Both the position numbers and the translations under genes were made by a program. A stretch of DNA of 64,000 nt from Cystobasidiopsis lactophilus (lineage: Eukaryota; Basidiomycota; Agaricostilbomycetes; Agaricostilbales; Chionosphaeraceae): assembly GCA_001599975.1 (NCBI GenBank), contig BCIO01000006.1, forward strand, positions 1,049,587 to 1,113,586, given 5' to 3'. This document shows, one piece after another, positions 11,316-23,096 of this stretch. The notes under the pieces were generated by a model. The model was not told the origin of the DNA and ran no database searches. It saw nothing but the letters and a program-made list of their open reading frames with translations. Numbering within the stretch: position 1 is the first letter of the stretch; every line of letters begins with the position of its first letter.

Positions 11316-11525
11316 TTTTAAATTGGACATTTTATTGGTAGCAGAACGTAAGTTGCTGGAAATCAAAGGAGGAAGTTGTCGAAGTCAAGTGGCAAACTTC
11401 AGAGGCGGCGGCAGCTCAGGCGCGAAAAAGCGCTCGGCACCGACGTGATGGTGCTTAATTCTGCCCTTGTAGTAAGCCTCCCATCGCGAGGGGAACGTCA
11501 GACGAGGCCAAATCGAGTTCAGTAT

Positions 11526-13752
11526 TCACTGCCTGCTCGAAGATGTGTCCTCTCCCGAAATTGCGTCTTCCCCTTCCTCCTCCCCTTGGAAAGCCGCATC
11601 CGTCGTCACATCCCAGTCCTTTCGTCTGCTCCCGCTCGCCATCCGCTGCTCAAGGGCCGTAACACACTTTTGAATGACCCACCCTTCGACTCCCACCACC
11701 TCACCGGCGGCCTTGCAGACCAATACGAATTCGGGGTCCAGCTCGTCCTCGTCTGGGTCGAAAGGCACTTTTTTCATCTTCTGGCCGGCCAGCAAGCTTC
11801 CTTCTTCGGCTTCGGGGACGCGATCTGCAGAAGTATACAGTTCGTCCAAGATCTGGTCGAAGGCTGCCGCAGCGGGATTGGATTCTGCCGCAGCGTGGAG
11901 CTCGTCGATGTCTTCCAGCGGGAACTGTCGCTCGATGATGTTGATATCTGGTCGCCCGCCGAGCACTACTTTTAACACAGTTTTGGGCACAAGGAAAAGT
12001 AAGGGCACCACACCTTTCGGTTTGTAGTGCTCGTGGAGAAGGTGCTTCTGAGCAAAGTCTAGGAACCCATCAATTTCTTGATCCGTGTACTCTTCGGTAG
12101 GCTTGCTGCACACGATAGCTCTTCTTAGCTCCATTGAGGGATGACAGCGCGCATCTTACCTTCGTAAGTACGAGATGTCGTGTGGCTTCGACACCCGCTG
12201 TAGTTTCCGTAATGCTTGAATCCAGGCCGACCGACTAGGCAATGACGCGATGCCCTCGTCTTCGGATTCGTAGCATCTGACAGAGCCAGCGTGAGACGGC
12301 GTTCGTCAGCCCGAAAGGGATCACCCACCTATCTACGCCATCGAGCCCATAAATGAGCTTGGCACAGATGACAACAGAAGCGGCCAGCACGCAGTCGGGA
12401 ATCATGTAGGTATTTTCATTCGTGGCGCCCTTATTTGGCCGGCGGAGGTTCCGTAGGCGATCACCCGGCTGTGGGTCGGCCTGGTAGCTGAAGTCGCCGT
12501 CTAAGCGGCTCAGGAGCGTCTTTGCGGCAACATAGACCAGGGCTGGGCGAGGTGTCATGAGCTTCAGCGCAGCCACCAGTTCAGAGTGAAGGCCTACGAG
12601 GCAGGGCCAGAGATTTGGTGATGCGCCAGATGAGGGGCAAGACATTGATATCTGGGAAGGTGACGCCTTTCGCCCCATAGAGCTGCACGAAGCGGGTGAT
12701 GAAGAACGAAAAGGACAAGTGAGTCGCTTCATGGACCACGCGCGGCACATTCTAATAACACTTGAATGACCACCACGACGAAAAAAGAAGGGATTTCAGG
12801 ACCAACCGAGCTATTGGTCTTTTCTTTGACCCAGGTCGGCATCACAGAAGTGAAAGACGGAGGTAGGGTTGGCCAGAAGTTGAGAAACGGGATCTCGTGT
12901 CGCTTTGCTAGCCTATGAAGGCGTTAGAACACAAAATAAATGAAGAGCATATGTTGACCTACTCCAGGATGTCATTCACGAAGACAGGGACGCGTAGAGT
13001 GATGCAGGCCAAATAGCAAATGAGCAGGGTGTAATGGGAGTGGATCGTCAGAGTCACATTCGTCCTCCTCTGACGCTCTGAAATCTTGGGAGTCGAAGTA
13101 GATGGACGTGGAGCTGGTGGCTCGTCCACTTCTGTTTCCGGCTCGGAGTCAGACGTGGTGTCCGAAGCGAGAGCAGCCTCCAGCTCGGCGTCCGTATCCA
13201 ATTCACTCGCTTCCTTCTCTGACTCGTCGGGCTTCCTTAAAGGAGGTCGGTCCTCTGGGGCAGTCGAAGGCGCTTGAAGTTCGAGACTCGAGACATAAGT
13301 GGACCAAAGCTCGCGGGCGATAAACTTGACACCGGCATCAGTTCAGGGTCTGCTCCAGATCGATGGCTGGCACTTACTTCTAGTTCTTCTGGAAACCCAA
13401 AGTCGTGGATCATGTTCCAAACTTGTTGCCTGAGCATGACCTGGCAAACTTCAAGCTGAAGAAAGGTCGCCCTGTCGCCCCGAAAGTCTGTGGCAACCGT
13501 CCAATGAGATGGTTTCTCTGTGCTCTCGAGATGAAGGAGCGCACACTTGGAAGGCAGCTTCTCCTTGGTCTTCTTGTTCTTGCGTATTTTGCGGGTTCGC
13601 AAGCCAGATCCGGCCATCGCGTCCTTCTCCAGGCTCTCTTGCAAGTAACCCCCAAACACATGGCCCTCCTCGCACAAGATGCGGCCAAGGGCATCCTTGA
13701 TGAACTTGCGGGAGCCGCACTCGGCGCAGCGGGGCTTCCTCTGCGAAGCCAT
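11526..13752 (-). CDS. RNA polymerase I initiation factor Rrn7/TAF1B
   Basis: The ATG at 13752 begins a zinc ribbon with CAECGSRKF...LCEEGH (CxxC...CxxxH) in the first ~35 residues. This is followed by a basic linker and RQQVWNMIHDFGFPEELE, the start of the B-reader and first cyclin fold in this family. An acidic insert (TTSDSEPETEVDEP) follows, then TLLICYLACITLRVPVFVND, which corresponds to the cyclin-fold helices of Rrn7/TAF1B. Later exons (12750-12330 and 12134-11528) hold the second cyclin fold and an acidic tail ending at a TGA at 11526-11528. Family knowledge: this TFIIB-like subunit of core factor/SL1 recruits polymerase I to the rDNA promoter. There are at least five exons and some junctions are approximate. 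Neighbours on the same strand are unrelated. Confidence 0.85.
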
Positions 13753-14004
13753 TTCACGATCCTCAAATTTGGCGGCGGCGCATGGTTGGTTTCGAGCAAG
13801 AGTTGTCGGCGGCGAGCAAGCTCCAAGTTTCAATGGCTTATATAATGTATGGGTTGTCTGCATGGTTAAGGGAGAATATGGCAAGGGTCTTCTTCGATGA
13901 GGCCTCGAAAGCTCAGCCCGAGGAGTTGAGACCACCCTCAGTGCTATCGCAATCCGAGCTGAAACCAGAGTCGCTGGCGGCAACCTCGTGAACCTGATAC
14001 ATTA

Positions 14005-15624
14005 TCAGCTGTGAGTTGTGCTGTCAAGGACTAGATCGGCGAGGCTCGCCTTGTACTGTGTTTGACCTTTGGAGTTGCGGAAGAAGACAACTGCCGGCTC
14101 GTCGTCCACGAAGCGGCAAGTGTGCCGGACGCGAAGAAGAGAAACAAGCCAATGCTCGTTAGTCTGCTTGTAGTGCGGCCCAAGCTTCTTCTTCAACGCT
14201 TTGGTCTGTTCCAGCCCCGGAGTTAGCAAGGAGGTGGCAAAACATAATAGGGAAAAGAGCGCACAGCTTCATCTGCGTGGTACCACGGGATCCGAGAGCA
14301 AAGATGGTGGGCGACATGAGTAGATGAGATGCTATGCGTGAAGAAGTTGTAGATGTTCCGATCCTTGGTGGCGAGAGCGCCGCGCACAAAAGTCCACTCT
14401 TCTCGGTAGTGAGGCAGATCCACGTCGGTATGTTGGAGCAGGGTAATCAAGACAAGCCAGTTGTTGGTTAAGAAGTAAGGGATGCCGTAGTAGACCAGCA
14501 CAGTTCGCCAGGAGGTGAAGTGCGCCCAAGTCCAGAGCAACCCGATGACAGACAACAGCCCGGCGTCGGAAGCAAGCACTTGATAGAATTGATGTTTCCC
14601 AAAGAGCGCCGCGTTTGGCTTGAAGTGCGTGGTGGGGAACATTTTGGGAGGGCCGCCGCCGTTGAAAGACAAATAGAGAAAGAGTCCCACTGTTCCGGTC
14701 AGGCAATGTCCGATCAGTTATCTTTAGAATGGAATCGAGAGTGTTGAATTAGCTCACAGAACTGTCTGCCGAGGGTATGAGCCAAGATCCACAGAGGTGC
14801 CTCCTCGAAGAGCTCGTCAAGCTTGGCCATCACCTTTTCGGGCTCGTCTTGCATGTTGATGCCCTTTACTGTGGCTGTATCGGGCACAAAGACGGTGTCC
14901 TGGCAGATAACATTTCAGTCGCTGCGCTGCAGATCTAAAGATTTCGCACACCTTGTCCATGTGGCCGGCTGTCGGACGCCACTTCAAACCGGGCCACTCG
15001 AGTCAGAAATCAGTACTCACTGGACGCATGGTGTTTGGCATGCTGGAAGAAAAAAAAAAAAAAAAGGAGGGGGAGAAGAAGTCAGACGAAATGGAACGAT
15101 GGACGGAACACCGAGCCGCGCACCGAAATCCTCCAAGAGTGATAGGGAACGAACAGAAAAGAGTGAAAAGTGAAGCCAACGATCGTGTTCAATGTCTTAG
15201 AGGCAGAGAACGCTTGGTGGCCGCATTCGTGCGCCAAAACCCAGAGACCGGTGAAGACCAAGCTTTGAAACCACCCTTCAAGCCCGCCGTTGAGTATGGC
15301 ACTCGTCAGTAGAGGATGGCACCCACAATAGGTCATCCAAAGAGCGCAGTGGGCGTAGGGCGAAGATGAGAACAGGACCAAAGCGCAGAAGGCGTCGATC
15401 CGAGACGCCACCCAGGCTAGGCCGGCCACCATGAACAGGTCTCGAAGGAGATAGTAGCAGGACTTCGCAGCTGAGCGCTCAAAGCAATGCTTCGGGATGC
15501 AAGAGAGGAGTTCGGCAATGGTAAAGTCTGGCAAGGCAACTGGCTCGGCATGGGCATCGAGGGAGTCCAGAAACGAGCTGGCGCTCAAATCCCGGCGCTT
15601 GGTGAGGGCGACAGACGTGGTCAT
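14005..15624 (-). CDS. Delta-12 (oleate) fatty acid desaturase
   Basis: The ATG at 15624 opens a frame with the FAD2-type N-terminus (FTIAELLSCIPKHCFERSA). All three histidine boxes are present: HECGH, HAKHH (reached through an intron whose 3' tract is a long T run, seen as A-rich at 15051-15065) and HVAHH. Membrane spans flank them. TGHMDKDTVFVPD after the second box is typical of endoplasmic reticulum delta-12 desaturases, and it requires removal of a 52-nt intron there. The last exons end with a short polar tail and a TGA at 14005. Reaction, from family knowledge: it inserts the second double bond of oleoyl lipids to make linoleate, using cytochrome b5. All metal ligands are seen, so the enzyme should be active. 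A delta-15 or bifunctional activity cannot be excluded from sequence. Confidence 0.93.
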
Positions 15625-15746
15625 CGCAGTGGGGTGGTGGACCGAGAGACTGGGCCTTTTGAGACTCCAAGGCTGAAGAGACGGAACGCCCAAGAAGCCG
15701 TCCAAGCCAAGTTCGACCTCGGAGCCGACGCCCAGCCGTCAGAGCG

Positions 15747-15955
15747 AGGTCGTGGAAAGCACATGGATGAGTGAACGTCCTTCATAAGATTGCATGAGCC
15801 AAGGGAGAAGAAGAATGATACACCTGCTCGACATCACCACCGACGAAAACCACCGCAGCCTCTCCCAGGCAAAGGCGAAACTCGACCAAGGAATGGGAGA
15901 GGGCGAAACCACTGAAAGTTGCGTGTAGGTGAAAGAAACGAAAGGCAAGCTTGTC
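15747..15955. repeat. Direct repeat copy 1 upstream of kinase-fold gene
   Basis: About 205 bases, from agcacatggatgagtgaacg to gaacgaaaggc, match 18029-18231 in the same orientation with a few substitutions and single-base indels. The repeat has no coding frame of its own, no terminal inverted repeats and no polymerase gene between the copies. The copies bracket the kinase-fold gene at 16282-18006. Confidence 0.9.
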
Positions 15956-16281
15956 TCGAGCCTAATAAGGCAGGGCAACGTAAATTTCTCTCTCTCCCAG
16001 CTTCTCCTGCGCCACTCCGTGTTGAACTACACATTGGGCTTCGGTGAAGGGCGGGAACGGCGATTTGCTCAACGGGAGGGCGGGAGGGCAAAATTCTGAG
16101 CGCAAAGTTGGTGGCTGACTTCCAAGGTTCGACTTCCCCAACCACGTTGTCGTTTTCACTAGGACCCTTATCTGCTTTGCAATCACTCCGTCTCTTCGCT
16201 GGGCCTAGGAGTCGTTCGGCGGGCTCACGACGCCTAGGTGTCCACGAACCCTCTCTTGTGCACCGCCATCTCTGATTGCCG

Positions 16282-18006
16282 ATGCCCTCGCTTTTGTTCG
16301 ACTGGATCAGTAGCCATTCGCTGCCAGCTCAAGCGCTGTCTGACATCTCTGGGACCGGAACATCCGGATATCAGCCCAGCACGCTTCCTAATGCCAGATT
16401 CAGACCCGCTGTATTTTCTCTGGACGAGACCCTGCATGGCCGCCTGCTCGATTACCTGGAGGCGATCATGTTACAGATCGAGCAGCAGCAAGGGGTGGAT
16501 GTTCCGAGCATTCTGGCGAAGTGGGAGGACCGGTGGACCAATCTGACCGAGGATTTGGAGCTTATGCCTCAAACTAGAGAGGCGCAAGTGCACGGCTTCC
16601 TACGGGCAATCCTCAGCACCGTCATCAAGATGCTCAAGCCCCTTGATCCTTCCCTGGACGGCTTCATCGTCGACGCACAAACGGGAACCGGCCTTCCTAC
16701 CGTCAAGATCGACATGGACATTACCAGCTATCGCGAGGTGCTCTCCAGGAAGACGTTCCGGTTCGCAAGCGAAAATAAGAAGCATACAGTACTTCAAGGA
16801 CACCTAGCGGGCATCCAATCTTTGGCCATGGATCAAACGCGCATCGACTGGCGACTCGAAGACGTGCGCATAGGAGACCACCGAAGCGTCGTCTTCAAGT
16901 TGGCAGTTTGGCAGAAGATCGTAGGTCAAGAGCTGGCTATGATATACGACGGCCAGCAGTACTTGGTCAGCCAAACTTTCAATGCACCGTCCGGCGGTTT
17001 CGGTCTGGCCCTAACGCGGGCATACTCAACAACCGGCCCTAATCAGCTTTTGGCTATTATCTGTGCAATGATGCTCCGGGGCAGTGCTCCATCTTCAGCT
17101 TTGGAAGACATGCTGGCCGTTCCTGCCACCGTCACCACCCTCCTTCCTTCCCAACCCAGAACATCGACTAGAACCTCAAAACGGCTGTCGGTGGGCAAGA
17201 CTTCTTCTGCTAATTCCTCGCCTCTCGCAAAGATTGACGAAGGAGTCTCAGTGCGTCCGTCCGATTATCTGGATTTGCGGATTCTGAATCGATGGCGCCC
17301 GCAGAAGCGCTTAACATCTGTTATCTTGCACCTATGTCCCGACACTCGGCCTGTGGAATACTTTCTGCGGCACGTCCCGTCCAAGTCATCCCAGCAAGCC
17401 CGACCTAGCGGAATGGTGCCCGCTGTATGCGACCGCGGCTTCGTGGAGCACGACGTCTTGCCCTTCATCTCAGCTGCAACAATTGTGTGCACATCATGCT
17501 TGAACGAGTCGCCCTCCTACGACGTCTTCACCACTGCCAATAGAGAGGTTGTGCTAAAACTTGCTGCCAGCGACAGCAGCCCTCTGCCTGCCTTTGAAGC
17601 TGATATATATGACTCGCTGAAGTCACTGTCCGGAACGGGAATTCCCCAGTTCTACGGACTCTTCGAGGGTGTCAGGGGAGCATTGTTGCTGGAGCATGTC
17701 GGAGGGAGGGTCCGGGAGTGGTCCGAGCTCAATAATTCCCAAAAGTGAGCCTTTCCTTTCCGTGTCGACCTTGCAACGAGACGCTGAAACCCTTGAATCA
17801 ATCACAGGAAGCGCCTCTTTGATATCTTGAAGCAAGTTCACTCCCTGGGTGTGGCGCATGGCGACTTCCACCCACGCAATGCTGCCGTTGACTCGACGGG
17901 CCGGGTTCGCCTTATCGACTTCAGCCATGCCGTTGGCGAGCATGTCTGCTCAGGGGAAGCTGCGTGCCACGAGCTCACGCAAGCTCGCCTGGATTTGGGA
18001 TTGTAG
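16282..18006 (+). CDS. Kinase-fold (phosphotransferase-like) protein
   Basis: Two exons (16282-17744 and 17808-18006) encode 553 residues; the start is the ATG at 16282. The first ~400 residues lack a recognised domain. The C-terminus is a degenerate kinase fold: LLLEHVGGRV resembles a hinge region, VHSLGVAHGDFHPRNAAV is the catalytic loop, and VRLIDFSHA stands where DFG would be. The protein ends ~25 residues later, so most of the activation segment and helical C-lobe are missing. Basidiomycetes carry many such short HGDFxPRN proteins. The fold is known, but the substrates are not. The gene lies inside a 2.3-kb interval bounded by ~205-bp direct repeats, which suggests local duplication or insertion. 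Activity is doubtful without DFG, although Asp is retained in both motifs. Confidence 0.75.
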
Positions 18007-18028
18007 CGTAGATTAGTATGAACAAGGC

Positions 18029-18231
18029 GCGAGGTATGGAAGCACATGGATGAGTGAACGTCTTTCATAAGATTGCATGAGCCAAGGGAGAAGAAGAATG
18101 ATACACCTGCTCGACATCACCACGACGAAAAACCACCGCAGCCTCTCCCAGGCAAAGGCGAAACTCGACCAGGGAACGGGAGAGGGCGAAACCACTGAAT
18201 GTTGCGTGTAGCTGAAAGAACGAAAGGCGAA
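18029..18231. repeat. Direct repeat copy 2, next to septin 3' end
   Basis: This is the partner of the repeat at 15747-15955. It ends ~40 bases from the septin stop codon at 18273, so it is probably septin 3' flanking sequence. The more distant copy lies upstream of the desaturase start. The parsimonious reading is that septin 3' flank was duplicated together with, or around, the kinase-fold gene. Confidence 0.9.
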
Positions 18232-18272
18232 GGGCAAAGAAGGGAAAGGGGGTTGGAGGTGAGGGAGCTGGA

Positions 18273-20443
18273 TTACAGGTTGTCGAGTTCGCGGAGGATG
18301 CGCTGGCGCTGGTCGGGCGAGATGGCCTGAGTGGCGCGCTTGACGAGCAGCTTTTCCGTGCGGAACTCTTCGTAAATGGTTCGTGTTTGCTCTCGAAAGG
18401 GCTGCGAGTCCAGGAGTCGACATCAGCACCCATGTCAGATGAAAGTGAATCCGGCAACCCACCTTCATTTGATCACTGAGAAAAGTCGACCTGGCCAGCA
18501 GAAAGTCGGAGTGATTCGGGTTGAGGATGTCGATCTGACCCCAAGCCTGAACGAGGCATCACGGACAGTGAGACTCAAAACGTGTGGACAGAGGGGGCGA
18601 ACGCACGTAAGATCGAGTCAAAGGCGCCGCGCCGAACTGTTGGCCAGGCAGCAGCTCTGGGGCAATCAAGGCGAACGGCAGGGACTTTTGGAGGTGGCTT
18701 GTTGACGGCGGGGGTGGGTCGAGGTCCGGGTCGTCGGCCAGCGATTTTCGGCGCGGCTTGGAGATGCTGCGGCTCCTTGTCCGCACCACCGGCCGCGGCT
18801 TGCTGGGCGAGATGATGGCGTCCTCTTCTTCCTGGAGCGTTTCGGGGATGTGAGGCGAGTGGCTGCCGTTGGTCATCGTCGGCAAAGGCGGCTCGGGCTC
18901 GTCTGTTGGCGGTCGATACATCTCTGGCGCTGAGAGCGACTTGGTCATGCCCGCCGAGTGGAAGCCATTGGAGGTAGGGGTCGGCGGCACGGAGTCCGGC
19001 TGGGCGCTGTTCGGGTCGTAGTGGAGCGCGCCAAAGGTGAGCCCTTCCCGCCGAAAGTCCCTCGCCACCGCCGCTCGAATCTCGGCCAGCCGGTTGGTCG
19101 TGAGTTCGTCCGCTCGGCCAATGATCTGTCAAGTCTCCGACGGCATGAGTCGATCACACAACTGTAGGGCAGGGAAGACGACTGACGGGCAAGACGTTGG
19201 CTCTCTTCGAGAGCTTTTTGATGAACCTCAAGTCAGTCGGGCTGCGAGTCCACACTTTTCTTTCACATTTCGGTATAGAAATGGTAAGGGGAGTGAACGC
19301 ACTGCATGCTGAGCTCGTCGATGTCCTCGTCCTCCTTCGAGCCCGAGCCGTACGAGCTGCTGTCCGCGCTGACGGCGGCGTCCTCCCTGAGCGCCGGGGA
19401 CGACTTGGAGCGCTTGTTGGTCATGCCGCCGGACGTCTTGCGGGACCGCCTGCGGGAAACGGACGCAGCCAGGCCGCCGCTCGCGGTGGCGCCGTGGTTG
19501 GTGGCGAAGGAGGCCGGGTGGAGAAAGTAGAGGATGAGGTGGATGTGGTGGTCTGCGCTGGTCCGAGTGGCCGCGCGCACGACCTGGTGCTCGGAGGCCA
19601 AGGTGTCGAAGAAGCGGCCTTCGATTTTCTTGAGCGTGTCGTTGATGTTGAGCTCGGCCTCGAACGAGTCTGTGTGACCGGCACCAATGACGAAGTCGCA
19701 AAGGGGACTTTGAGGTAGGATCAGACGCACCTGGGGCATTCAAGTCAAAACCTCTTGAGTCAAACACGGTGAGCGTGAGCTTCTCCCGCTGCTCGAGCAC
19801 GTCGACCGTGAAGCTTTGCAAGGCCTGGGTGGGCACCAGCCGCCCTCGGGAGGAGCAGCCAAAGTCATTCAGGGCCGCCTTGGTCTCCTCCGTCGTCGCG
19901 GCCGGCAGCTTGGAGGTGGCGAGGAGCGATTTGAGGTAGGCCGTCTTGCCAGTTGCCTTTTGGCCGACTGTGAGGATGTTGAACGTGAGCGGCTGCCTGG
20001 CCAGGCGGCGCGGGTGCAGGACAGGCGTGGAAGGGGTGGTAGGGGAGGCGCCAAACGTCTGCCTGGAGTAGAGCGAACTGGTGTGCCCCCATCGCGTGCG
20101 GAGTAAGTTTCAAGGATGACGGCGGGAAGGCTGTTGCCACTCACGCGATGCTCGGAGCCAGCGACTGGCGCTTGGCATCTATGCTCGGCCGCCCGCTGAT
20201 GATGGACCTGGTCGGCTTGTGGAACTGGAGGCTGGGCAGGTTGGCTTGGGTGGGCACCTTGCCATTGGTGGGCTTGAATGGCTCGGTGGACAGCTCGGGC
20301 AGGCTGATCGAGGCCGGCAAAGTGGGCTGTAGCACACACTGAGCACACACACAAAGCCAGGCAGGGTGTAACAAGGTGGCAGAACGCACAACGGGGTCGG
20401 ACTTGACTTCGATGATGGGTTGCTTCTTCCTGCCAAACACCAT
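18273..20443 (-). CDS. Divergent septin GTPase
   Basis: The ATG at 20443 (MVFGRKKQPIIEVKSD) starts a multi-exon gene ending at a TAA at 18273. Seen in order: a Ser/Pro-rich N-terminus, P-loop GQKATGKTAYLKSL, a G3-like DSRGFDLN, SFEAELNINDTLKKIEGRFF, and a helix and strand (DHHIHLILYFLHP) typical of septin G domains. A Ser-rich insert follows, then the G4-like GRADELTTNRLAEIR. Another long Pro/Ser-rich insert (around 18700-19060) precedes LPFALIAPELL. The tail is a charged helix (AISPDQRQRILRELDNL). Septins polymerise at the bud neck or septum. The insertions and the altered G3 and G4 motifs suggest a non-core type, like AspE of moulds, that may not hydrolyse GTP normally. Family assignment is good, subgroup uncertain. 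Confidence 0.75.
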
Positions 20444-20749
20444 GGCTTTCTAGGCGTATCGTTTAGGTGGGGGTATTACTGCCAGCAAATCACAACACAA
20501 GAACAAAAGGAGTGGTATTCAAAGGGAAGCCAGAGAGAGCCGTCGCTGAGCTTCTCCAAAAGGTCGGACGCGCCTTGACCTCGCCGCCCGCGCGCTCAGG
20601 TCTCCTCTCCCGCTGCCGGTTTGCGACTTGCGTCTACATTGCTGCTTGTTTATCAATGCTACAAACACCAGCATATCTAAACAAACGGCGCTGAGGGCCA
20701 ATCCCGACGACCTTTGAAAAAGTGTCCGTGCGGCAGCGGGCCGAGCTGG

Positions 20750-22460
20750 TCACTGAGCCACTCCATAGACGACATCGTGGCCAGCGTTGGACGACGTCGC
20801 ATCTTCTTCGTGCTCCATCTCTGACGCCGCCCCTGTCGTCCCCACCGAGCCTTCGACGCCTCGAACAAACCGCACCGTCGTCCCTCGCCGAGCCAAATTC
20901 AGCGGTGGCGTCGAACCCACTTCACCCACACCGGCTTCAGAGCCAACCAAGGTCGACCCTGACATGCCAGGGTTCGACGTCGTGTCGCCGTTGTGGGAAG
21001 AAGAGAACCTAGAGGGCGGCTGGGGGCCCCAAACTGATAGACGCTGAGAAGCCAGCTCTTCCCTGACCTCCGAGTTGGCGCTCGAGTCAATCGAAGAGAA
21101 TCTGGAGTGCTCCCAGAGAGACCGGGATGGCGGGCGAGGGTCGAACAAGGACAGGTCGTCCGAGTCGTCGGCGTCGATGGCTGCCTCGGAGAAGGATGAG
21201 AACTTGGATTGCAGCTGGTGCGTCGGCCGTCGAGGTGTGATGACACGAGGATAGGCGGTGTAAGGCGCATACCACGCCGAAGTGTCTTGATCCATATACC
21301 AGGTCCGCTCCCGCCCAAGAGAGTCGCGCGAGAGGTCGGGAGCGAGGATGCTGCTCTGCTTGGTCCGGCGGCTGTCGAAGCTTAGAAAGGCTGCATGAAT
21401 ATCCTTGAGCTTGCACTTCGACGAAGAAAGAGGTTGGAAAGGACGAACAGCGTGTGCTCATCCGCCGAGCCCACCGCGAGCTCCGTCCACCTTGCAAGGG
21501 CATGCCAATCTCGCTGCTCTTCTCGCCCTGCTCTGCGTTCTGTTTTCCTTTCCTCTTGATACACACACAGCCCCCAATGATGGCCAACAAGAGGCAGAAA
21601 CCAATGACGCCGGCCGCGATGTAGATCTGAATAGATTGGACCTGGTGCGGCGAGGTGATGGCCGAGTTGGTCTGCTCATACGCCGTCCCTTGTATGGAAA
21701 TAGAGTCAGTGGAGGTACTGGATGACGAGCCCTGAGGGTGGTTCAGGAATGGGTAGAAGGTCTCGTCGGTGTTAGGTGGGCTGGTGGAAATCTCTTGGTC
21801 AGGAGGTGGAGTATACGGCGTTTCAGATGAAGTTAGGGTGGCATTCTTCTTCTTCGCTGCTGCAGCTGATGCAGGTAAAGGAGTACTTGCTACTGTTTCT
21901 GATGGAGCCGGTGGAACGGGGGGAGTGTGCGGACCAACGTTCGTCTGGTCAACGGTGATAGAGCTACACGTCGTCTTTGAGCATCAATGGTCAAGGAAGA
22001 TAACGAAGAGACGCACTCTGAAACTGTGAATTTGTATATGGCCAATCGACTGCCGATGTTCTGTTTCGAGCTTGTCAACTTCGTCACCCGCGGCGTAGAA
22101 AAGGACTCTACGCACTATGATGTTCGCGTTGTGGATATCTTGTGGATTGCTCGTAGCCCAGGGGCCGTGCAAATACATGTCGCCAGAGTCATGCTCGCCC
22201 AAGTTGTAGAGCTGACCGTCGATGGTGATCGACCAATTGCCATTAGAGCCCAGCGTCTCCAGCGATAGATAGGGACCCTGGAAGGTAATCGAACAGCTGG
22301 AGCCAGGGCTGGTAGCGACCATGCCGCAGAGGCCATTGCACTCCAACTCCCATGGCCCGGTGTAGCCGATGACAGAGCTGTTGTAGAAGAGGTCGTACTG
22401 GCTCTGCGCTTCGACGGCCGCAAGCAAATACAGCAGGACAAGCCAAGAGACGTCCATCAT
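20750..22460 (-). CDS. Single-span surface protein with beta-rich ectodomain
   Basis: The ATG at 22460 (or 22457) gives a signal peptide (DVSWLVLLYLLAAVEAQS). Next is an ectodomain of ~150 residues with several potential N-glycosylation sites and the pattern GSSCSITFQGPYLSLETLG...WSITIDGQ. This resembles the common basidiomycete galactose-binding-like ectodomains (SxTFTGTxxxxYG...xxVxVDG). A 72-nt intron leads to a Pro/Thr/Ser-rich stalk. One membrane span follows (IYIAAGVIGFCLLLAIIGGC), then KRKGK and a long cytoplasmic tail rich in Ser, Arg and Pro, ending at 20750. Inferred role: a plasma-membrane sensor or adhesion-like protein. The exact family name is unknown to me. It is tail-to-head with the septin gene on the same strand. 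Confidence 0.65.
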
Positions 22461-23096
22461 GAGTGCATCGTCGAAGGCGAAGACTCCGCTAGCAGCTCTA
22501 GCAAGTTGCGGCAAATTGACTGGCGTCCTCGGCCTTGTCCTTGGTCGAAGTAGCGTGGGCCCGGTCCTATTGGTCGTTACGGGCACAGGTTACGTCGCTC
22601 TCGTGAGTGCGTTTCAAGAGGCATCGGCAGAAGAGGGAGGCAGAAGCAGTTGAACGGAGTGTCCTGCGAATCCGACAGAACTTGAGAAGGAGGGCAAGCG
22701 CGCACAAAGCCGGGGCTCGTCGAGAAAGCACTGAGCCTCAAGCTCTTCTGACTGTTTCACAAACCAAAACCAAAGTCGCGTCATGGAGGGAGGCCGGGAG
22801 GGAAAGAGGGAGCAAACAAGGGCGACCCGCTCGCCTCAGGTGGCAAGTTGAAGAGTGGGAATGGGGGCCAGGGGCTCGCTTGCAAGCCTTTGAGCACCAG
22901 TTCATTAAGCGTGTCTCAATCAATTGAAGTGGGCGACGAGTGTCGAGGCGGACAAGAGCAAGAGGCAGAATCGGAGAAGTTGGAGGCGCAACGCCACCGA
23001 TTGTTGCTCGCTCCCTGGTTTCCTAGTCAAGAAAAGAAATAATATTTGCAAAAGAGAGATCTATGAGAGAGTGGTTGGGGCAATATGGCTTCGCAA
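22461..23096. other. Gap without supported gene
   Basis: About 630 bases between two minus-strand genes. It is purine-rich on the plus strand (gagggaggccgggagggaaag), which is promoter-like for the surface protein gene at 20750-22460. Open frames here are short and low in complexity. I see nothing more. Confidence 0.4.

Noticed and set aside
11376-11975. Plus-strand open frame of 199 codons
   Set aside because: It is antisense to the last exon of Rrn7, whose acidic frame fits the family. The plus frame has no motif.
15051-15065. Run of 15 or more A, possible processed-transcript tail
   Set aside because: On the minus strand it is the T-rich tract just before an intron acceptor (cttccag) of the desaturase, so it is a splice signal.
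15747-18231. Long terminal repeat element as explanation for the direct repeats
   Set aside because: No reverse transcriptase, integrase, primer-binding site or terminal TG/CA pattern was seen. The interior is one ordinary two-exon gene.
19197-19718. Plus-strand Val/Glu/Gly-rich frame of 173 codons
   Set aside because: It is a shadow of the septin exon on the minus strand, which carries recognisable septin motifs.
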